Part shown: positions 32,447 through 40,869 of the stretch, in pieces
How positions within the stretch are numbered: position 1 is the stretch's first letter
How the letters are laid out: every line of letters starts with the position of its first letter
Origin: an uncultured Thalassolituus sp.
GTDB taxonomy: Bacteria > Pseudomonadota > Gammaproteobacteria > Pseudomonadales > Oceanobacteraceae
Assembly: GCA_913061435.1 (NCBI GenBank)
Contig: CAJXUK010000002.1
Location: forward strand, 103,171 to 167,170
Direction of reading: 5' to 3'
DNA length: 64,000 nt
Position numbers and translations under genes: made by a program
Notes under the pieces: generated by a model
The model's database searches: none
What the model was told of the DNA's origin: nothing
The model's input: only the letters and a program-made list of their open reading frames with translations

Positions 32447-33835
32447 ATGACTGAACAAGCTGCTGACGAACAAGTTCTATCTTTAAAAACACCTCCTCAT
32501 TCTATTGATGCAGAACAATCCGTATTGGGCGGTTTGTTACTGGATAATCGTGCCTGGGAATCGGTTTCTGAGGTTTTAGAAGACAGCGATTTTTACAGTC
32601 ACAAACATCGCAATATTTACCGTGCGATCAAATCCCTGGTAGATCAAGAGCAACCGATTGATGTGGTAACTGTTGCCGAAGAGTTAGAAGAGCTGGGGAC
32701 TCTGGAAGATGTTGGCGGCATAGCCTATTTGGGCGAGCTTGCGGATATGACACCGTCAACGGCCAACAGTGGTGCCTATGGCGTTATCGTTAAAGAACGC
32801 TCACAGCAGCGCCGCTTAATAGAAGCCGCCAATGAAATAGTCCAATCGGCGTATGAGCCTGAAGGCAAAAATTCTCTTGATATTTTATCGGATGCTGAGC
32901 AAAAAATTGCTCAAATAGCAGAAGGTAACCGCAAAGAAGGCGGCCCTGTTGTGGTGGGCCCTATTTTAAAAGATACGCTGGCTAAGCTTGATGAACTATT
33001 TAATAAACCGGATGGTTTAAGTGGCTTAACCTCTGGCTTTACCGAGATCGACAACCGCACCTCGGGCTTTCAACCAGCCGATATGATTGTTGTTGCGGGT
33101 CGTCCTTCTATGGGTAAAACGACTTATGCTATGAACCTGGTTGAAAATGCCTTGGTGGCCACTAAGCGCCCTTGCTTGGTGTTTAGTATGGAAATGCCAT
33201 CCGAATCTATTGTTATGCGTATGCTGTCGTCGATCGGTAAAATTGACCAAACACGTATTCGTAGTGGTAAATTAATTCAAGATGATTGGAATAAATTATC
33301 TTCAGCTGTGTCTATTTTAAAAGGACTGCCACTTTATATTGACGATACCCCAGCACTCACCCCACAAGATATGCGCGCACGCTGTCGTAAGGTGTATCGT
33401 GAGAACAATAACGACCTAGCTTTAGTGATGGTGGATTATATGCAGTTAATGCGTGTGTCTGGGCCGTCAGAAGGCCGCTCGCAAGAGATCTCTGAGATTT
33501 CGCGCAGTATGAAGGCCATCGCCAAAGAATTTAATTGTCCGATTATTGCGTTATCTCAGCTAAACCGTTCGTTAGAGCAACGTCCTAATAAACGCCCAGT
33601 CATGTCGGACCTGCGTGAATCCGGTGCAATTGAGCAGGATGCCGATATCATCGCCTTTATTTATCGCGATGAAGTATATAACGAAGACACTCCAGACAAA
33701 GGCATTGCCGAGATTATTACCGGCAAACACCGTAACGGCCCTATTGGCACCGATCGCTTGAATTTTGTCGGTAAATACACGCGCTTCGAGAACTTAGCGG
33801 CAGGCTATGAAGGCAATTGGGATGATGATGAATAA
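32447..33835 (+). CDS. dnaB: Replicative DNA helicase DnaB
   Basis: A 462-residue hexameric 5'-3' helicase of the replisome. The N-terminal primase-interacting domain (HSIDAEQSVLGGLLLDN) is joined to a RecA-like motor with Walker A GRPSMGKTT at about 217-225, Walker B VMVDYMQLM, and SDLRESGAIEQDAD. No intein is present. The acidic C-terminus (NWDDDE) is encoded in DNA that also encodes the C-terminus of the opposite-strand MscS gene (31-bp overlap). The neighbouring convergent operon encodes DnaT-like and lambda-P-like proteins, candidates for helicase-loading factors. Confidence 0.97.
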   Translation: MTEQAADEQVLSLKTPPHSIDAEQSVLGGLLLDNRAWESVSEVLEDSDFYSHKHRNIYRAIKSLVDQEQPIDVVTVAEELEELGTLEDVGGIAYLGELADMTPSTANSGAYGVIVKERSQQRRLIEAANEIVQSAYEPEGKNSLDILSDAEQKIAQIAEGNRKEGGPVVVGPILKDTLAKLDELFNKPDGLSGLTSGFTEIDNRTSGFQPADMIVVAGRPSMGKTTYAMNLVENALVATKRPCLVFSMEMPSESIVMRMLSSIGKIDQTRIRSGKLIQDDWNKLSSAVSILKGLPLYIDDTPALTPQDMRARCRKVYRENNNDLALVMVDYMQLMRVSGPSEGRSQEISEISRSMKAIAKEFNCPIIALSQLNRSLEQRPNKRPVMSDLRESGAIEQDADIIAFIYRDEVYNEDTPDKGIAEIITGKHRNGPIGTDRLNFVGKYTRFENLAAGYEGNWDDDE

Positions 33836-34875
33836 GCATCTGGCTTTTCTTCATCTTCTAACAGCAACTCTTGTTTAATTTTTAATTCTACTTTTAGCTG
33901 ATCTATTTTTGCTACAACACTTTCTTTTTCTTCATCATTAATAGGATTTTCTTTGTCGCCTAGTTGCGCAACAAGTTTTTCTATTTCTGTTTGAATATTG
34001 GTAATTGCTGAGGCTTTTTCAGCTTTTTCAAAAATAACTTTTTCAACACTGCCATCATTGCTTTCTTTAGCCGAATGTTTTTGTGCTTTAGGGATCATTA
34101 ATACATCTTGTACAACTCGGGTGTTCATAAAGTTAGGAGATACAATTTCTATTTTTGCTCCGTGCAAGCGGTCCAGCACAGCCCCATATAGATTTGACTT
34201 GATCGACAGCAAAGCCGAGGTATCACTGATGCGGCCAGCAGCTCGATAAGTAACACTAAAATCTCCCAGCTCTCGTATTTGTACAAAACTATCTGTGAGG
34301 CCAGTATCTTCAACGGCTAGGCATAAAAGCTCGCTAATTTTAGAGCGCGAGACATCGTAACCCAATGACACATCGATAGAAATAATAGTACCGGTGCTGC
34401 GCACAACCTTAACCGGCAGGGTCACCATAATCATGTTAGGTATAGTGACTAAGTCACTCTGTTCGGTTTGAATTTCAACATGCAACAAGCTCATTTCGGT
34501 GGCTCTACCTGTCACATCATTAACCGTTATGTAGTCGCCCAACTTAATATTTTTAATCACCTTCAACATAAATCCGGCTAAAATATTGCCAATAAAAGTT
34601 GTGGAAGAAAAAGCTATAGAAGCACTGAACAACACGCCAAATAAAGTTAACAGCTGTCCACGTAGTGTTTCATTGATCGGCAATACGATAATAATTAACA
34701 CACAGGAAAACAAACTCAGTATTAACATGGTTAACTGAAATTGAAATTTTCGGTTTTCCCAGTATTCGCGTAAAAAATAATTAAGTGAAAATAACACCGC
34801 CACGATTGCCAAAATCACACAGGCCAATATCAACACTTGCTTATCGACTGAAACCAGTTGCGTAACGTATTCCAT
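33805..34875 (-). CDS. MscS-family channel with coiled-coil C-terminus
   Basis: A 356-residue protein. Three membrane helices (about 12-34, 47-66, 80-108) end in the MscS pore-like segment SASIAFSSTTFIGNILAGFML, followed by the beta domain (GDYITVNDVTGRATEM, TIPNMIM). An additional charged, probably coiled-coil region (about 285-340) ends in an acidic Ser-rich tail. It differs clearly from the channel at 27569. It is the third gene of the operon with the DnaT-like and P-like genes, starting 10 bases after the latter, with AGGT as Shine-Dalgarno; its end overlaps dnaB by 31 bp. Confidence 0.82.
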   Translation of the reverse strand: MEYVTQLVSVDKQVLILACVILAIVAVLFSLNYFLREYWENRKFQFQLTMLILSLFSCVLIIIVLPINETLRGQLLTLFGVLFSASIAFSSTTFIGNILAGFMLKVIKNIKLGDYITVNDVTGRATEMSLLHVEIQTEQSDLVTIPNMIMVTLPVKVVRSTGTIISIDVSLGYDVSRSKISELLCLAVEDTGLTDSFVQIRELGDFSVTYRAAGRISDTSALLSIKSNLYGAVLDRLHGAKIEIVSPNFMNTRVVQDVLMIPKAQKHSAKESNDGSVEKVIFEKAEKASAITNIQTEIEKLVAQLGDKENPINDEEKESVVAKIDQLKVELKIKQELLLEDEEKPDAYSSSSQLPS

Positions 34876-34885
34876 TGTATTTTAC

Positions 34886-35584
34886 CTAATCGCGGCTTTC
34901 TAAATCTTTCAGTAGCTGTTTCATTTTCTTTTGCAGCTCTTTGCGCTCCATGGGTATTTCGATTTTTTCAGGTAACGCTTTCGGCAGTTCAATTTCGATA
35001 TCCTCTCCCGCGGCAACCCTTTCCATTAGCAAGGTATAATTTCGTTCAAACACTGGAAAGGCTTTTGCTTCTACCGAGTTGGCTAAAAAAAACCAATCAC
35101 TGGCTCGGCCAGCATAATAGACCGCAGGATGTGTCCACTGGTAGGTTTTTTTAGGCGAAGGCGCACGACAGGCCTCAATGTAAGCTGAATAGGCATCAGG
35201 CATGCCTAATAACGTGTGTGCAGAACTTTGACATGCTTCAACAACGTCATGAACATTAGGCAGAAACTTTTGTTGCTTTACCACTTGCTCAGCGGCAAAC
35301 ATGATGGTGTCTGCGGGAAAATCCACCAGCAAACGGGCCCACAACTGCTTGGCCATAATCACGGTATCGTGATCCGGAAACGCTTTTAAAAACTGGTTGT
35401 GGTAGTTAAAGCGAAACAATTCGAAGATTTGATTAATCGCTGATTTTTGCTCAATATCAAGCGGCTTAGGTGCTCGATAGGCTTTCTCGTTACCAGTCTG
35501 TGTCACTGAGCCGCTGCCTGCTTGCTGCAGCTGTTGCGTAACCTGGTTGAGAATGGGATTGAGTACCGCTTTGCGATCCTGCAT
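34886..35584 (-). CDS. Replication protein P-like (lambda P family) protein
   Basis: A 232-residue protein from ATG 35584, which has AGGTGG eight bases upstream; an in-frame GTG four codons earlier is possible. The middle (about 45-165) shows the pattern of phage-type replication protein P: INQIFELFRFNYHNQFLKAF, AKQLWARLLVDFPADTI, FLPNVHDVVEAC and YSAYIEACRAPSPKKTYQW, followed by HPAVYYAGRASDWFFL. The C-terminus is a basic/acidic helix. Lambda P brings DnaB to the origin; a similar helicase-loading role is inferred from the family and the neighbouring dnaB. The first 95 bp overlap the 3' end of the DnaT-like gene in another frame. Confidence 0.65.
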   Translation of the reverse strand: MQDRKAVLNPILNQVTQQLQQAGSGSVTQTGNEKAYRAPKPLDIEQKSAINQIFELFRFNYHNQFLKAFPDHDTVIMAKQLWARLLVDFPADTIMFAAEQVVKQQKFLPNVHDVVEACQSSAHTLLGMPDAYSAYIEACRAPSPKKTYQWTHPAVYYAGRASDWFFLANSVEAKAFPVFERNYTLLMERVAAGEDIEIELPKALPEKIEIPMERKELQKKMKQLLKDLESRD

Positions 35585-36653
35585 GTGCCTGTCCACCTGT
35601 ATGAGAGCCCTGATTTAATTGTCTGGCCCATTGCTGCTTAACGTATTGTAAAAACTTGCTGTTCCAACTGGTTTGTAACTGATTAGAGTCACGCCAATAT
35701 AAAACAAATTCTGCGATTAGATTTTTAGCAAAAGTCACATCAATATGCGCCATTGTCAGAATATCATAACAGTCGTTAACTGGCTGCCAATCATCACTGA
35801 TTCGAGTAGGAACGGATGAATGTTCTAACGATGATGAATAGCGTGCCCACTGCTGGCGAACATGCTGAATAAACTTGGTATTCCATGTTTTATGGGCATC
35901 ACCGCGTTCTTGCCAATACAACACAAATTCGGGGATAGAATCTTGAATAAATTGCGCATTAATACCAGCACGCTGCAGAATTTGTTGAGCATCTAAACTG
36001 GGTTGCCATTGTTGCGAAATCGGCCCAGCTTCTTCACGCTTAATCTGAAAGCGCTCTTGTCGATCTGGGGACTGTGTTTCTAACCCTGCTGTGTATGCCA
36101 GCCTTTGTTGCTGCTTACTTGCATTTGCCTGTTCATAGACCCACTGATTACGCACAAAACGGAAAAATTGCGTATTCCAATCATTTCTATTAACACCCTG
36201 TTCTTGAGACTTAATCATAAACGCATCCAGTTGCGCAAAACTAAACTCTTCGGGCACGCTATTATGCTTCAAGCGTGTAATGGTATCCGCGCTGGGTTGC
36301 CACTGTTGCTGCATCGGTTCTTTAATAGCCACTTGCCTAACGTGACTAGGTCGGTTGCTTTGCTCGGTATGATTGGCAAAGCAATAAATTAACTGCGGAG
36401 CTTCTGGGAACAAGGGCGAGATCAGTCTTAGCAAACCTTTTTCATGTAATTTACGCAATACCAAACGGATTTTCTGATCATCCCAAAAAGGCAAAGCTTG
36501 TCTCACTTGATCGTTATTTATATGCCATTGAATGCCGCCCATAGCTGTAGCAACATCATTGAGCCAAGTCAGCACAATCGCTTCTTCTAGGCCAATACTG
36601 GCGGCCAGTGCTGGGGAGAAAACCAAGGTTTTATCAGCAATCAATGGGTGCAT
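35490..36653 (-). CDS. Replication-linked protein with three DnaT-like domains
   Basis: A 387-residue protein. The N-terminal region (about 1-85) is a likely winged helix (EEAIVLTWLNDVATAMGG, IRLVLRKLHEKGLLRLI), as in phage replication initiators. Three repeats of exactly 54 residues follow at 118-171, 216-269 and 289-342. Each starts WQP, has an acidic residue at +4, WN at +41/+42 and a final aromatic W; repeats 2 and 3 share EFVLYW and QQWA. This is the pattern of the DnaT single-strand DNA-binding/primosomal domain. Linkers are Gln/Ser rich. No ATPase motif. It is the first gene of an operon convergent to dnaB and divergent from alr. Function inferred: ssDNA binding and DnaB recruitment. 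Confidence 0.7.
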   Translation of the reverse strand: MHPLIADKTLVFSPALAASIGLEEAIVLTWLNDVATAMGGIQWHINNDQVRQALPFWDDQKIRLVLRKLHEKGLLRLISPLFPEAPQLIYCFANHTEQSNRPSHVRQVAIKEPMQQQWQPSADTITRLKHNSVPEEFSFAQLDAFMIKSQEQGVNRNDWNTQFFRFVRNQWVYEQANASKQQQRLAYTAGLETQSPDRQERFQIKREEAGPISQQWQPSLDAQQILQRAGINAQFIQDSIPEFVLYWQERGDAHKTWNTKFIQHVRQQWARYSSSLEHSSVPTRISDDWQPVNDCYDILTMAHIDVTFAKNLIAEFVLYWRDSNQLQTSWNSKFLQYVKQQWARQLNQGSHTGGQAHAGSQSGTQSHSQPGYATAAASRQRLSDTDW

Positions 36654-36810
36654 GAATATCTTAACTCTTGTTACGCTATTAAATAAAAATCTGCTAAATA
36701 AATTTGTTAAATAGAAATCGTGTTTATCGGTCTAGTGCTAGTTTACATCGACGTAGGCTGACATAATAAACCTTACCTTATACTTAGTCTTCTGCATCAA
36801 GCGAAAATAT

Positions 36811-37923
36811 ATGGCACGCCCAACTCAAGCAATTATTAATTTGCAACATCTTAGAGATAACTACCAACTCGCTAAAGGCAACAGCAAATTAGCTTATGCT
36901 GTGGTTAAAGCCAATGCCTATGGTCACGGATTAGTGCCAGTAGCGCAAGCCTTGTCTGCGGCTGATGGTTTTGCTGTAGCGTGCATAGAAGAAGCCATAC
37001 AATTACGTGAAAGCGGCATCACTCAAGCCATTTTAGTACTCGGGGGTGGCATTGATCGTTCGGAGTGGGAAGCAGCTCTTAAACATGATCTAGAAATGGT
37101 GCTTCATCACTCTCACCAACTAGCAACTTTAACGACAGACTCTCGCTTTGGCCAATTAAAGCTTTGGCTAAAAATAGATACCGGAATGAACCGGTTAGGC
37201 TTTCGTACAGCAGAAGCCGAAGAAACCTTTAAACAATGCCGTCAGGCTGGGTTAAACATTAAAGCAATCATGACTCATTTTGCCTGTGCCGACGACCTTG
37301 AAAAAAGCAAAACTAAAGATCAATTTGATGCTTTTAAGCGTATTTACGAGCAACAGCTATTACACTGGCCGGATTTGACACTGTCGTCTAACAACAGTGC
37401 CGCGGTTTTATCTTCGGAAAACGTGAATGATCATATCAGTCGCCCAGGCATTATGCTGTACGGTAGCTCGCCCTATATTTCACAATCGACCACCGATCGG
37501 CATTTTCGATCGGCATTAAAACCTGTCATGACCCTTAAATCAAAAATTGTCTCAACTCACTGGGTTAATCCTGGCGAAGGTGTGGGTTATGGTGAGACCC
37601 AAATTGTGTCACAACCAACCCGCGTGGGTATTGTTGCCATTGGCTATGGCGACGGCTACCCACGCAGCGCCCCAACAGGCACACCGGTTTGGTGTAACGG
37701 TCAGCGTTTAACGGTGCTAGGCCGAGTTTCAATGGATATGCTGTGTGTTGATATCACCGACAACTCAGAAGGTGAGTTAGCCAACATCGAGGTGGGTTCA
37801 GAAGTTGAGTTGTGGGGTGAAAATATAAATGCGAATGAAATTGCTGATTTGTGCGGCACGATTAGTTATGAGCTATTTTGCCAATTAACGCCTCGGGTCA
37901 AGCGCGTGTATATTAACCAATAA
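36811..37923 (+). CDS. alr: Alanine racemase
   Basis: PLP enzyme making D-alanine for peptidoglycan. The protein is 370 residues. PLP-binding Lys33 lies in AYAVVKANAYGHG; the region GEGVGYGETQ near 255-265 holds the second catalytic Tyr; SRPGIMLYG and GRVSMDMLCVD are family motifs. It lies on the same strand after dnaB, as in pseudomonads, but here a three-gene minus-strand operon is inserted between them. The Shine-Dalgarno is weak. The stop is inside a 16-bp tandem repeat followed by a hairpin. Confidence 0.96.
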   Translation: MARPTQAIINLQHLRDNYQLAKGNSKLAYAVVKANAYGHGLVPVAQALSAADGFAVACIEEAIQLRESGITQAILVLGGGIDRSEWEAALKHDLEMVLHHSHQLATLTTDSRFGQLKLWLKIDTGMNRLGFRTAEAEETFKQCRQAGLNIKAIMTHFACADDLEKSKTKDQFDAFKRIYEQQLLHWPDLTLSSNNSAAVLSSENVNDHISRPGIMLYGSSPYISQSTTDRHFRSALKPVMTLKSKIVSTHWVNPGEGVGYGETQIVSQPTRVGIVAIGYGDGYPRSAPTGTPVWCNGQRLTVLGRVSMDMLCVDITDNSEGELANIEVGSEVELWGENINANEIADLCGTISYELFCQLTPRVKRVYINQ

Positions 37924-37947
37924 ACCGATAGACCAATAAACCAATAG
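37916..37947. repeat. 16-bp tandem duplication spanning the alr stop codon
   Basis: ACCAATAAACCGATAG and ACCAATAAACCAATAG are adjacent and differ at one base; the first includes the stop TAA (37921-37923). Confidence 0.85.
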
Positions 37948-37977
37948 GCGCGAGACAAATAGAGTCTCGCGCCTATT
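37943..37977 (+). terminator. Strong hairpin after alr
   Basis: AATAGGCGCGAGAC and GTCTCGCGCCTATT are perfect 14-bp arms around a seven-base loop. The T-tract is weak. It lies between the convergent alr and mqo genes. Confidence 0.75.
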
Positions 37978-38000
37978 GCTACAAGATTGCTGAGATTGAG

Positions 38001-39479
38001 CTACCTGAGTTCTAAAGTAGACAGAGTATCTTCTCTGACTGTTTTTAAAAGCTCTGCATTGTCTATTAACGATTCACCATAAGACGGGATCATTTCTTTC
38101 AAACGCTCTTTCCAGCCTTTGTTTGCTAAGCTGTCACTAAAACAACGTTCTAATACATCAATCATGGTTTGAGTGGCTGTAGAAGCACCCGGAGATGCAC
38201 CCAATAATGCAGCCAAAGAACCATCAGCCGCCGATACAATCTCTGTACCAAATTCTAACTTACCCTTGCCTCTCTCGTCTTTTTTAATGATCTGCACACG
38301 CTGACCGGCATTGGCTAATGTCCAATCTTTATCAGCCGCGTTAGGGAAGTATTCTCGCAGTGATTCTATCCGTGCTTTGTCTGACTGAAACACTTCACTA
38401 ATCAAATATTTAGTTAACGCCATGTTATTCATACCCACAGATAACATCGGCAATAAATTACCCGAGGTCACAGAGGCCGGTAAATCAAGAATAGAGCCTT
38501 GCTTCAAAAACTTAGTGGTAAAACCAGCAAATGGGCCAAATAATAAAGCTCGCTCACCATTAATAACTCGCGTATCTAAATGCGGCACTGACATAGGCGG
38601 CGCACCAATGGCGGCCTTGCCATAAACTTTGGCATGATGCTGATTAGCAATTTCTGGATTGCTGCACACTAACCACTGGCCACTAACCGGAAACCCTCCA
38701 TACCCTTCACTCTCTGGAATTTCAGATTTTTGTAACAATGGCAGTGCGCCACCACCGGCACCTAAAAAGACAAAATTCGCTTCAATACGAACGTCTTTGT
38801 TTAACTTAGTATCTTCTAACTCGATAGACCAACCGTCTTTAGAGCGTTCGATATCTTCTACCGAATGACTCAACAGCAACTCAAAATTTTCTTGCTGTTG
38901 TAGATGAGAAACCATATCACGAGCTAACGAACCAAAATCTACATCAGCACCATAATGCACGCGAGTCGCAGCCACAGCCTGGCTCTGATCGCGACCATTC
39001 ATGATCAAGGGCATCCATTTATTCAGTTGTTCACGCTCTTCGCTGTATTCCATATCTTCAAATAAATGATGAGCGCTCATTAATTCAAAACGTTTGCGCA
39101 AAAACTCAACATTCTTTTCGCCCCATACAAAACTTTTATGTGGGGTACGATTAATAAATTCTTTTGGTGTGGATAAAACACCTGTTTTTACAAGGTGAGA
39201 CCAAAACTGCAGCGTCACCTCAAAGGAAGCGTTAATCTCAAGTGCCTTCGAGATATTAATGCTGCCATCATCGGCTTCAGGTGTGTAGTTGAGTTCACAG
39301 TATGCTGCGTGACCCGTTCCGGCGTTATTCCAGCCATCGGTACTTTCATGCGCTACGTGATCAAGACGCTCAACCATGCAAATCTTTAAAGATGGATCGA
39401 GCTTATTCAACATCATAGCCAAGGTGGTACTCATTGCTCCGGCACCGACCAACAAGACATCTACTGTTTTCACTGACAT
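38001..39479 (-). CDS. mqo: Malate:quinone oxidoreductase
   Basis: Membrane-associated FAD enzyme that oxidises malate to oxaloacetate and passes electrons to quinone, serving the TCA cycle. From ATG 39479 the protein is 492 residues; a TTG two codons upstream is less likely, since AGGCG lies eight bases before the ATG. N-terminal FAD motif VGAGAMSTTL; family stretches DGWNNAGTGHAAYCELNYTP and GAGGGALPLLQKS; C-terminal LLGASPGASTATQTM. It is a single gene. With maeB at 61 kb, this gives two malate-consuming routes. Confidence 0.96.
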   Translation of the reverse strand: MSVKTVDVLLVGAGAMSTTLAMMLNKLDPSLKICMVERLDHVAHESTDGWNNAGTGHAAYCELNYTPEADDGSINISKALEINASFEVTLQFWSHLVKTGVLSTPKEFINRTPHKSFVWGEKNVEFLRKRFELMSAHHLFEDMEYSEEREQLNKWMPLIMNGRDQSQAVAATRVHYGADVDFGSLARDMVSHLQQQENFELLLSHSVEDIERSKDGWSIELEDTKLNKDVRIEANFVFLGAGGGALPLLQKSEIPESEGYGGFPVSGQWLVCSNPEIANQHHAKVYGKAAIGAPPMSVPHLDTRVINGERALLFGPFAGFTTKFLKQGSILDLPASVTSGNLLPMLSVGMNNMALTKYLISEVFQSDKARIESLREYFPNAADKDWTLANAGQRVQIIKKDERGKGKLEFGTEIVSAADGSLAALLGASPGASTATQTMIDVLERCFSDSLANKGWKERLKEMIPSYGESLIDNAELLKTVREDTLSTLELR

Positions 39480-39636
39480 TACCAATTCGCCTATCGCTAT
39501 TGCTTAACATTGAGCTATTTTTTGCGGTGCATTTTACACTAGTTCAGTAACTCTACCTACTGGATAACTTAGGTTATTGATTAGTTCACTTGAGTCATTG
39601 ACGCACACAATTACACTAAGGATAGAACACACAAAC

Positions 39637-39663
39637 AAAAAAGCCCGCTTAAATGCGGGCCTT
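39637..39663 (-). terminator. Intrinsic terminator after hemE
   Basis: Minus strand: GCCCGC, ATTTAA loop, GCGGGC followed by six T. Confidence 0.88.
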
Positions 39664-39682
39664 TGAAGACAAACAGTTTTTC

Positions 39683-40747
39683 CTATTTATGCATTTCGCG
39701 ACTGATCTCACCAACTGCCTCAACAAACGCACCCGCATGGGCCGGATCAACAAACTGATGAATACCATGACCCAAATTGAAAACATGGCCAGAACCCGGG
39801 CCATAACTTTCTAAAATACGCTTAACTTCAGCACGAATCGTTGCTGGCTTGGCATACAATACCGATGGATCCATGTTGCCTTGCAAAGCAACACGATCAC
39901 CAACACGACTACGGGCATTACCCATATCGGTTGTCCAGTCGATACCCAGCGCATCACAACCAGAATCAGCCATAAGCTCTAACCACTGACCACCACCTTT
40001 GGTGAACAAAATCACAGGCACTTTACGACCTTCATTTTCACGGGTTAAGCCCGCAACAATTTTGTTCATATACTTTAACGAAAACTCGCGATAGCACACA
40101 TCGCTCAAGTTACCGCCCCAAGTATCAAAAATTTGCACCGCTTGCGCACCCGCAGCAATCTGAGCATTCAAATACTCTGTTACTGAATCGGCTAGCACAT
40201 CCAACAACTGATGCATAACTTCTGGCGTGTTGTACATCATGGCTTTTACATGACGAAAGTCTTTAGAAGATCCGCCCTCTACCATGTAAGTTGCCAACGT
40301 CCAAGGGCTGCCAGAGAAACCAATTAGTGGAACACGGCCATTTAACTCACGACGAATCGTGCTAACCGCATTAGTAACATAGGGCAGGTCTTTTTCGGTA
40401 TTCGTTACTTTCAGTGCTGCAACGTCTTGCTCTGTACGAACAACCTTCTTAAATTTAGGACCTTCGCCGGTCTCAAAATACAAGCCTAAACCCATTGCAT
40501 CCGGAATGGTTAAAATATCCGAGAACAAAATAGCAGCATCTAAAGGATAACGCTCCAAAGGCTGCATAGTAACTTCACAAGCAAACTCTGCGTTTTTACA
40601 CAGGCTCATAAAATCACCAGCCGTTGCGCGGCTAGCACGATATTCTGGCAGATAACGACCGGCTTGGCGCATCATCCATACTGGCGTTTGGTCTACAGGT
40701 TCGCGCATTAATGCACGTAAAAAGCGATCGTTTTTTAATTCAGACAT
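39683..40747 (-). CDS. hemE: Uroporphyrinogen decarboxylase
   Basis: Decarboxylates uroporphyrinogen III to coproporphyrinogen III in heme synthesis. ATG 40747 ([19 protein letters not shown]) matches the homologous start and gives 354 residues, the E. coli length; upstream ATG 40759 and GTG 40771 are possible but none has a clear Shine-Dalgarno. Signatures: [17 protein letters not shown], a second motif [17 protein letters not shown], and [13 protein letters not shown] near the end. Monocistronic, with terminators on both sides. Its place near gltBD is the pseudomonad order, but a large lipoprotein gene intervenes. Confidence 0.97.
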   Translation of the reverse strand: MSELKNDRFLRALMREPVDQTPVWMMRQAGRYLPEYRASRATAGDFMSLCKNAEFACEVTMQPLERYPLDAAILFSDILTIPDAMGLGLYFETGEGPKFKKVVRTEQDVAALKVTNTEKDLPYVTNAVSTIRRELNGRVPLIGFSGSPWTLATYMVEGGSSKDFRHVKAMMYNTPEVMHQLLDVLADSVTEYLNAQIAAGAQAVQIFDTWGGNLSDVCYREFSLKYMNKIVAGLTRENEGRKVPVILFTKGGGQWLELMADSGCDALGIDWTTDMGNARSRVGDRVALQGNMDPSVLYAKPATIRAEVKRILESYGPGSGHVFNLGHGIHQFVDPAHAGAFVEAVGEISREMHK

Positions 40748-40800
40748 TGTTTCAGACATCGGAAGGTTCACTTAATATTTGAGGTTCGGCACATCATAAC

Positions 40801-40827
40801 AAAAAACCCAGCACTAGGCTGGGTTTG
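40801..40827 (-). terminator. Terminator after the large Ig-like lipoprotein gene
   Basis: Minus strand: AACCCAGC, loop, GCTGGGTT followed by a T-run. A second small dyad CATGAC/GTCATG is at 40839-40854. Confidence 0.85.
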
Positions 40828-40869
40828 ATGAAAATATCATGACTTTAGTCATGAGGTTAACAAATTAAT

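Noticed and set aside
36779..36784. TATACT as -10 of an alr promoter with CTGACA as -35
   Set aside because: The spacer is only 15 bp, too short to be convincing.
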